Below are positions 56,737-64,000 of a DNA stretch of 64,000 nucleotides, in pieces. The notes under the pieces were generated by a model. That model saw only the letters and a list, made by a program, of their open reading frames with translations. It ran no database searches and was not told the origin of the DNA. The stretch's first letter is position 1. Each line of letters begins with the position of its first letter. The stretch is from positions 1,736,001 through 1,800,000 of the forward strand of contig ML978123.1 of the NCBI GenBank assembly GCA_010015805.1, read 5' to 3'. The position numbers were made by a program, and so were the translations under genes. The DNA is from Rhizodiscina lignyota (taxonomy: Eukaryota; Ascomycota; Dothideomycetes; Aulographales; Rhizodiscinaceae).

Positions 56737-59355
56737 ATGGGATCCGAACAAGAGCCAGACCCACCACCACTTTCAGAGAACAGCGACTCAGCACCGGCGC
56801 CGCCTCGGAAGAAGCAGAAACGAAACAAGCCCACGCTCTCCTGCCGCGAGTGCGTCGAGCGGAAGACAAAGGTGTGTTGTCCAGCGTCAATTGAACTCGC
56901 GCGAGTCATTTGCCAGCCGGCAGAGCAGTCCAGCGACTATGCAGCTGCGAGGAAGACATTACTGAAACCATTCCAGTGTGACCGGAATCGCCCAACCTGC
57001 TGGGCCTGTCTCAAACGCCAGTCGGAATGCCGATACTCTGAGGTTGCGAATCTTATAGCGTCTGCGGCGTACGTCTGTCCCGTCGCCGCTCCTTCGAGGT
57101 GGACCGGTTCCTACAAACGATATCTTGGTACTGACTAAAATGACAGAAATAGCAACGGCCTCACGAATGGGAGGAAGGGCAGCAGGAGCTCCCGTCAAGG
57201 CAAGCTCGCATCTCAGGACCAGAGCAGGCTGGTCATATCTGTCGAAGTGAGTACCACGCGCTGCTGCACACTGCACGATAGCGCCGCAACAGAATCCCAT
57301 CTATATGAGATTTTGCCTGAAAGACCTTGTATTTTTCCTGTCAATTTATTAGTTGTCAGGACGGCCCCATGGTTTCAGTGAACCTAGTCCATCCTCCATC
57401 GATGTTTTCGCTCTGCAGAAGGCGGCTGCCGGCTTCGCTAAGTCGCATATCTTAGTTCTTACAGACGCTTTGTGGCTCTCGTATCTCGTAAGCTCTCTCG
57501 TGGTCAATTTGGAATCCTCTTATTCGCTGCTGCATCCGCACAATGCTTCATTTCTTTGTACCTCAATTTGTTTACGGCTTTGATAGTCGCCACCATTTCT
57601 TCGGTCCGACATGTTCGACGGCAATTTCGTGTTGCTGTTGCGCGCGCAATGAATTTTCTGGACGATTCCTTTTCCACCCTAATCACAGGCTTGCCATTGC
57701 TGTCCGATCCTAATACTGTGAGTAGACTCCCAATCCCAATGTCGCGATTCGCCATCCGAGCTCCACGCCGTCGTTTACATCCCTGCCGCTGCTCCTCTCG
57801 AATCTTCCCCATTCAGTTTCAACTCCGTCAAAGATTTTCGGAGAAGGGTCGAAGCATCCTTTCTCTAACTACTGGACAAACCAGGGCGGCCTCCCAGAGG
57901 TAATCGGGGTTCTCCCGAGTAAAGAGCAAGCTGATATACTGGTTCAGAAATACTTTGAAACAGTTGACGCAGTCTATCCAATCATAAACAAGTATCAATT
58001 CCTGGCCGACTATGACCGGTTTTGGCTGCTACAGCCGCACGAGAAGCACACGGCGGATCCGGCGCTCCTGGGACTCCATTTCGTGGTGTATGCGATGGGT
58101 ACGCAGTTCATCGAACTACCATCAGATCAAGAGAGAAAGCAGGTCGCAGAGTTCTACGCATCTGCGGCGCACCAGGCGCTGAGGATCTCGTCCTACCTCA
58201 ATCGCGGCTCGTTCCTGACGGTCCAGGCAATCGTTCTACTATGCTACTTTTTGATGAACGATAACAAGGCATCGGATGCTTGGGGATTTGGTGGAGTTCT
58301 GGTTCGACATGTCTATGCGATGGGCTTGAACCGAGATCCAGAAGTGGTGGTTCCAGAGGCGACAGTTGCGGAGAAGCAGCAGCGACGGAAACTGTGGCAG
58401 GCCGTTTTGTTTCAAGACACGTTCCTCACGGTACTTCTACGACTTCCACCAACCACAACATTTACGGACGTGGCGGTAGATTCGCTGATTGACGAGCCGG
58501 ATGTCGTCGCGTCTCCTTCCAACGTTCCGACAACGAGCCCGCCAATGAATCCTATGAGCATCAGCAGCATTGCTCCGAGCCCCTCGGCAATGACTACATC
58601 ATCATCAACAGCTACTCCTCCTCCTCCAATTACATCAAACGACACTTTTTACATACGGAGTATGTGGCGGCTGGCAAATTTTGTGCAGCCGAGGATATGC
58701 ACACCGAGAGCGCTCGGTCACCCCCTTGCATCCTCCCCACAAGACAAAATAAACCTAGTGGCTACTTTCAAGGCCATATTTGAATCGTTACCGCCAATCC
58801 TTACCACTGCGGATCCAGTCACCTTCTTCCAACTCGCAGCTCGCAATCCTCGGCAGGCGCGACAGAACCTCTTCCTCCGATCGAATTATTACCACTGTTT
58901 GATGCTCATACAAGCGGACGAGTCTCCACGGCATGGTGTGTCGCGCGACATTCAAGGTGCCATTGACGCAGGCAGATCAGGCATGCTCGCCTTCTTCAAT
59001 CTCTGGGATCATTTCTTCGTCGACGCGGGCGTTTGGTGGGTGTTTCAACATAGAGCGTTTGAGGAAGCGGTATAGTTTCTGTCCCTATTTACATTATTTT
59101 GCAGGCGCTGACAATCTCTTTAAGCTCACCGTAGCAGAGCTCCTTGCCGCGCTCCACGAATATAGCTCTTCGCCAGCTACGCCAGCTTCAGCACTCAGTC
59201 CTGCCACCATCAGTGCCGACCCTTTATTCGCGCAAGCAAAAGCGGATTCAGTCAGAGCTCTGGAAATACTGGATCATGTTGGGAGCAGCGCACCGGAAAT
59301 GCAGAAGACGCGAACGGAAGTACTAAGGAGAGCGGTTGAAAATATCCGCTGGTGA
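56737..59355 (+). CDS. Zn2Cys6 transcription factor (middle exons uncertain)
   Basis: Firm exons are 56737-56871, 56977-57068, 57147-57246, roughly 57834-59069, and 59125-59355. The zinc cluster spans intron 1: LSCRECVERKTK then CDRNRPTCWAC and LKRQSEC. A basic linker follows (GRKGSRSSRQGK). The long exon has QADILVQKYFETVDAVYPII, FVVYAMGTQFIELP, VRHVYAMGLNRDPEV, RRKLWQAVLFQDTFL and VWWVFQHRAFEEA, the order of the fungal regulator domain. The last intron (59070-59124, acceptor AAG after CTGAC) gives FEEALTVAELLAALHEY. Between 57247 and 57833 one or two further exons exist (57353-57480 and 57600-57717 are open and splice-like), but I could not join them without a phase clash, so the linker sequence is unresolved. 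Confidence 0.75.
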
Positions 59356-60135
59356 TGGTGGAAGGCATGTCCGAGTATCTCTCTAGGCGTAATATGGTGA
59401 ATGATGGAACAAAACTAATGGAGGAACGGTAAAAGGACGGAGGCGAAAAAGCGACTTGATTACTAGAACATGTCATTTTACTTGCTGCTCCTTTTTGCAG
59501 CATGCAGCCGAGGCGATCTGGATAATCGAAGATCATTGCCTTTTCAGAGCTTTGCAGGCCACTTTTCCTGTTTCAACCAACGATCCATGAATGCTTTCAA
59601 GCCGTAGTCCGCGGCCGAACTTCTGAAGGCCGACCTGTATATATATGTATTGCCTGGTGTCACTTACAATCAGTATAATCCAGTATTCTCTCCGGACACA
59701 TGGAATAGCTGCGCCCGATTAACCGAACCGCTGCAGCAAACACAAATTTTGTTCTTCAGCACGAGCGATAGCATCCCTGAAAGCTCGATTAAATATACAC
59801 CAGGCCGTATTTATCGAAAACATGCGGCTTCAGTGTGTATAAGGTATATTGATCCTTGAGGATACACGTCCTCGCGACTCGATATATTGCAGCCACGACT
59901 CAACTATTTTGTCACCCACCTGCAGAGGCAGTCCAGACAGTTCCGCACGTCACCTCCGTACCCCCCAGGCCCAAACCCAAAATCGTGGATCGGGCGCATA
60001 AGCGTAAGGATAACTCAAGAGCAGATCTCTGCCATCACAGCGTTGCAGTGCATCCGACCGGAGTATGAAGCATGGTCCAGGAACAGAAGGTCGATTACGA
60101 TCCAGTCGTCGCTTCCTATCTTTCCTATTCACGTC
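59356..60135. other. Intergenic region before the glycoprotein gene
   Basis: No gene seen. A TATATATA stretch lies at 59638-59647, about 490 bases before the next ATG. Short frames overlap without a domain. Confidence 0.4.
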
Positions 60136-62078
60136 ATGGACCGCAACGTTCTGTATATAGTCGCGCCTCTCGTTCTGTTCTCGTCATTGTACCTTGTTCG
60201 CCTCACCGATCCCATGAGGGCTTACGGCCTTTTCTACGGCGCCCTCTTTGGGTCGCTCGCCATTGAGACGGCAGGCCAGTTTAACAATCCGCCTAGCGTG
60301 CTTATCTGGTGTGGAAAGGCGTACAATGCTAAGTATGTTGAGATACAACCTTGCAATTCATAGCTAATGAACCCACAGTAATGCTTCGTTCAACCCTGGC
60401 GGTTGGCTGAGCCCGCCCGAGAAATCGGACGTACCACTGCTCGATTTGCGTGTATACCCAAGATTCCAAGTCTACACCGCTAGCGAGGACTCCGCGACAT
60501 TAGTCGTAGATGTAGAAGTATCGTACAGGACTGGCATGCCCTTGTGTGATTATGGAGGCAACAACAGCGTCTTCTACGATACCCGTTCACCAGGCCCACC
60601 TCAGCTGCATCTCACGGTTTCTGATGCCGCCGATTCTTCGGTCCTCATCTCCAATGCTGCTGTACCCTTGGGCTCCATCGGCGAGGAACTCTCAATCTCC
60701 CTGGGTGATCTGCCTGCTCAGTCTCTTCCTCGTGATCTAGAAGTCACAGCAAGTCTCGACGGCTGTACAAAGACTTTCAAGATATCCACCCAAATTCTCC
60801 GAGTGCCGGATCGTACGGATGGAGGAACCGTCACCAAACTCGACAGAAAAAATGGAGGACTCCTTGTCCAGGATTACAAGACCGCAGGCAGCCCATTGCA
60901 GCCACTGTTACCATACTCCTACTACGTCGACTGGGGAGGCTGGCTCATGAACTCTACGTCCCAGATGAATGTCTTCAAATCTTACGGTTTTAATATAATC
61001 CATATTGTTCCACCGGGAGGTCCTGAACCTTTTAACTGGACACAGTTTGATGCGTTCATGGACCGCGCCGACGAACTTCAACTATGGGGTAGGTTACCCT
61101 TCAGTACAGGCGATAGAACTAGGGCGAGACTGATTCGCTTACTATAATACAGTGATGTATGACATGCGGAACACCTATCTCAACCTCTCATCCTTGGAGG
61201 AGCAAGTCAACCACTTGAAATCGCGGAAGAGCTTACTAACATGGTATACCGCCGATGAGCCCGACGGCAACAGCGATCCGCTCAACGGCACGACTCTTGC
61301 CTATCAGAAGCTCAGAGAACTCGATCCGTATCGACCTGTCAGCCTTGTATTGAATTGCTACAACTTCCACTTCCCGGAGTACACTGCCGGCGCGGATATC
61401 ATCATGGAGGACGTCTATCCGATTGCCACGAACCTAACATTCTCTGACCAGTGGAATACCACGTGCAATACGACGTACGGTGACTGCGGCTGCGATGACT
61501 GCTTTGCGCCTCCGGGTTCTATCGAAGACGTCCGAAAAAGATACGAGGCGTTTGACGACTACGAGAGCTGGTTGGGCTGGAAGGAAGGGCCACCCAAGCC
61601 AATCTGGGGTGTCCCTCAGGCATTTGGCGGCAGCGAGTACTGGAAGCGACCTCCAACTGCCACTGAGGAAGCTGCAATGGCCATGCTGAGGATCAATAAT
61701 GGCGCGAAAGGCATTGTGGCGTGGAATTGGCCAACGACCATGGAGCTGGCGAATGTTACAGGCATGCTAGCGAGGAGCCTTACGCAACCCGCCGTCACGG
61801 AGACACTCTTGGGTTCGCAGCCTATCAAGCTGGAGACAAATCTGGCCGACAGCAAGATCGATGCAAGGTTGTGGCGGGCAAAAGGCAAGATGCTCTTGAG
61901 CATTGTCGCTGTGACTACTGCCGGGAGCGACGGCGAAGTCGTGGTTCAATTGCCTAAGAAGATTGACAAGGTGGACAGCGTTGTTTGGGGAGCCGGAGAT
62001 AGCTGGAATGTCCATGGCAAGGAGCTGCGCAAGAGTGTCCTGAGTGGCTACGAGGTTGACGTATTCTTTGTGAGCTAG
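60136..62078 (+). CDS. Membrane-anchored or secreted glycoprotein, glycosidase-like
   Basis: Three exons, 60136-60332, 60379-61088 and 61153-62078, give 610 residues. The N-terminus has a signal-anchor (VLYIVAPLVLFSSLYLVRL) and a second hydrophobic part (AYGLFYGALFGSLAIETAG). A beta-rich domain follows (about 70-260, with FQVYTASEDSATLVVDVEVS), then a region reading like a TIM barrel: YYVDWGGWLMN, YGFNIIHIVPPGG, LLTWYTADEPDG, ADIIMEDVYPI, WGVPQAFGGSEYW and GAKGIVAWNWP. The Glu in ADEPDG and acids in IMEDVYP sit where barrel glycosidases keep catalytic acids. At least eight N-glycosylation sites and a CGCDDC loop fit an extracellular protein. I cannot assign a GH family. It ends in a beta-sandwich-like tail. 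Confidence 0.65.
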
Positions 62079-63119
62079 GTGCGTATTCAATACGAGGAGC
62101 TTAGTCCAAGGTCACAGTGAGCGCGGCTTTTGTCATACGTTAGCGGCAATGGCATGAATAGTTCATCCAACTTCTCCTGCCCTTCATAAGCTGTACTGCT
62201 TGCCCGGAGTAGTGCTAAATAAACAATCGGTTAACTTTTCATAAGTCCGTGTAAAAGCGAAAAGCAGATTCCGCGTATAATCTAGTGCAACCTCAACGCA
62301 TGAGCGAAGCTACGATGCGGATTTAGAATATTGACGATCGCATTACCTCTACATACAGTAGACGGTTAATGGAAGAAGTTTAAACTCGGTGAATACTCGC
62401 TTCCCGCATGCTCTAAGTAGAAAGACCTTAAGCCGTATAGATTTGATGAGTAGACTCTAAAGAGCATCTAAAACATCTCTCGAGTTCGCGTATCGTACAT
62501 ATTCTTAGGGTTAGGACAGGGTCTCATTTTATATCCCGTTCCGCTTCTCCGATTTCTCGTTCGTTTGCCGACTCCATATCGTAGTCTCCCAATTATTCCA
62601 CAAAGCACTCTGTCTTGTCTTATCTTGACGGCGGGCGGGCGGGCTTTTATTATTCCTCAACTGTTTCTAAATGCTCTTAACGGACTGGATGATTGAAGCG
62701 CAGGTAGAGGAGATTATTTCGACTTCTCCGTCATTCATCACAGCCTTCGTCTTTCTCATTGGATCAAAATCACTTAGTTACTTCAGGCCCGCCGCTAAGC
62801 TTCAGCTCCCCCGATTAATGTCTCCTTCTACTACAGATCGCTCGGCTTTAGCGGGTTTAGATGGAGCTAGACTCCTACTCATAGTGGTACGGTCTCTGCA
62901 TGGTACGCTTGATAGGTATCGGTGGCATGATTCAAAAAGGTAGGAAAGTAGCTTTAGTATCTTCAATGCTTTCGAAGATTATTTATTTCTCTATTTCCTC
63001 AATTCGTCTCCTACAACAGTTTGACTTTCACATCAGGTTCTCGGAAAGCTTGCCGAATATTCGATCGAACTGTTGGCCGAAGGTTTCGCGCTACGATACA
63101 AGTTCATTGATAACCGGCA
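62079..63119. other. 1-kb AT-rich intergenic stretch
   Basis: A C/G run (GGCGGGCGGGCGGGC near 62631-62645) and weak frames only; no gene seen. The right end is the promoter of the SDR at 63120. Confidence 0.4.
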
Positions 63120-64000
63120 ATGGCTCCGCGAGTATTCCTTATCACCGGCACATCCACTGGCTTTGGCAGTGAGCTCGTCAAGACTGTGCTCTTCAATGGC
63201 GATGTGGTCGTCGCCACCGCACGCAACTCCTCGAAACTCGATTTCTCCTCGCATGGCGCAAACTCGCACACGTTCCTTTCAGTCGATCTCGATGTCACAT
63301 CCAAAGGATCTATTAACGCAGCGTTTGATGCCGCGCTCGAAAAGTTTGGCCGCGTGGATGTCGTGGTCAACAACGCCGGATACGGACTGGCTGGCGAATT
63401 TGAGAGCTTGAGCGAACGGCAGATCAGGACGCAAATGGAGGTTAATTTCTTTGGCCTGATTGATGTCACGAGAAAGGCTTGTGAGGTCATGCGGAACCAG
63501 AAGCCGCAAGGGGGAGTGATACAGCAAATCACGAGCATAGGAGGACAGGTAGGTGTACCGACTTTTACAATTTGTAAGTACACAGTTCTGAGGCCGCAGG
63601 CGACTTCCCAGGTGGGTTGCACTTTGATCAAACATGCTGACGATAGCGCAGATTGTGCATCCAAGTGGGCAGTAGAAGGCTTCACGGAGGCCCTTCAGCA
63701 GGAACTCAAGCCCGAATGGAACATCCACCTTACATGCATCGAGCCAGGCGGATTCAGGACCGACTGGGCCGGTCGCTCCATGGACTTTGCAGAGAACAAG
63801 AACCCAGCATATGATCACATTGATGCAAGAGCGGCGATGGGAAAGAGACACATGCAACAAGCCGGTGATCCGCCAAAGGCAGCGGAGGCCTTCTACAAGC
63901 TCGCTACCATGAAGGACCCGCCGATTAGATGCATTCTTGGCTCGGACGCTTACAGTAAAATCAACCAGAAGCTACAGGATTATAAGGTGAATATAGAAAG
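63120..64000 (+). CDS. Short-chain dehydrogenase, runs off the window
   Basis: Exon 1 is 63120-63573 and exon 2 starts at 63652 and is open to the window end, so the 3' end is missing. The spliced protein shows VFLITGTSTGFGSELV (TGxxxGxG), VVVATARNSSKL, DVVVNNAGYGLAGEFE, a serine strand QQITSIGGQVG, the active-site YCASKWAVEGFTEALQQEL across the intron, and IEPGGFRTDW. This is the pattern of classical oxidoreductases of the 17-beta-HSD/retinol-type group (TGxxxGFG variant), usually about 280 residues, so only a short C-terminus is cut off. The 78-nt intron uses GTAAGT and a GCAG acceptor. Substrate unknown; not obviously tied to the genes on its left. Confidence 0.9.
   Translation, partial: MAPRVFLITGTSTGFGSELVKTVLFNGDVVVATARNSSKLDFSSHGANSHTFLSVDLDVTSKGSINAAFDAALEKFGRVDVVVNNAGYGLAGEFESLSERQIRTQMEVNFFGLIDVTRKACEVMRNQKPQGGVIQQITSIGGQVGVPTFTICKYTVLRPQATSQVGCTLIKHADDSADCASKWAVEGFTEALQQELKPEWNIHLTCIEPGGFRTDWAGRSMDFAENKNPAYDHIDARAAMGKRHMQQAGDPPKAAEAFYKLATMKDPPIRCILGSDAYSKINQKLQDYKVNIE

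Noticed and set aside
62505-62520. Telomere-like TTAGGGTTAG
   Set aside because: Less than two units; chance is sufficient.

Overview
The window is gene-dense DNA of a filamentous ascomycete (Pezizomycotina). The class is not proven; Dothideomycetes is only a guess. The evidence is many short GT-AG introns (mostly 47-80 nt, with CTAAC/CTGAC-like branch sites and both CAG and AAG acceptors), many Zn2Cys6 transcription factors, and a Hog1-type MAP kinase, a group III G-alpha, a Serinc/TMS1 and a Mit_KHE1 gene of fungal type. All exon models were built by hand from splice motifs, reading phase and family conservation. Most close perfectly in frame. The weak model is the 57.2-57.9 kb part of the last transcription factor.

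Region 1 (0.5-8 kb, accessory): a small secreted double-psi beta-barrel protein, then two look-alike modules. Each module is a Zn2Cys6 regulator transcribed away from an NAD(P)-dependent oxidoreductase: TF1 (1519-3162) with an NmrA-like gene (3626-4689), and TF2 (4729-6260) with a short-chain dehydrogenase (6899-7957). The two regulators resemble each other. Both divergent promoters carry repeated TCGGCCG-core sites, four and two copies. The dehydrogenase of module 2 carries a one-base frameshift.

Region 2 (8.8-24 kb): an RG-rich PCI-domain protein of the Thp1/PCID2 type, then genes typical of a small-molecule pathway but with no PKS, NRPS or terpene synthase in view: flavin monooxygenase, cytochrome P450, mitochondrial-type SDR, a 760-aa Zn2Cys6 regulator and a 14-TM-type MFS pump transcribed away from it.

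Region 3 (24-33 kb): an unknown protein whose start codon is followed at once by an intron, a Mit_KHE1 protein, an SRF1-like membrane protein, ACC deaminase with an N-terminal extension, and a secreted protein of unknown function. A short 12-nt tandem array abutting a repeat relic follows.

Region 4 (33.7-53.7 kb, mostly conserved core): Hog1 MAPK, group III G-alpha, a 757-aa Zn2Cys6 regulator with a 14-nt exon, cullin-1 (with a GC-AG intron and a stop-free 63-nt intron), a cupin, an Mch1-like transporter, Serinc/TMS1, Mediator subunit 21 and an Rrg7-like nuclease-fold protein ending in an AT-hook.

Region 5 (54-64 kb): a small unknown gene, a minisatellite with an exact 110-nt period abutting a second copy of the 33-kb relic, another Zn2Cys6 regulator, a glycoprotein with a glycosidase-like look, and an SDR that runs off the end. 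I saw no rRNA, convincing tRNA, CRISPR array or intact mobile element.
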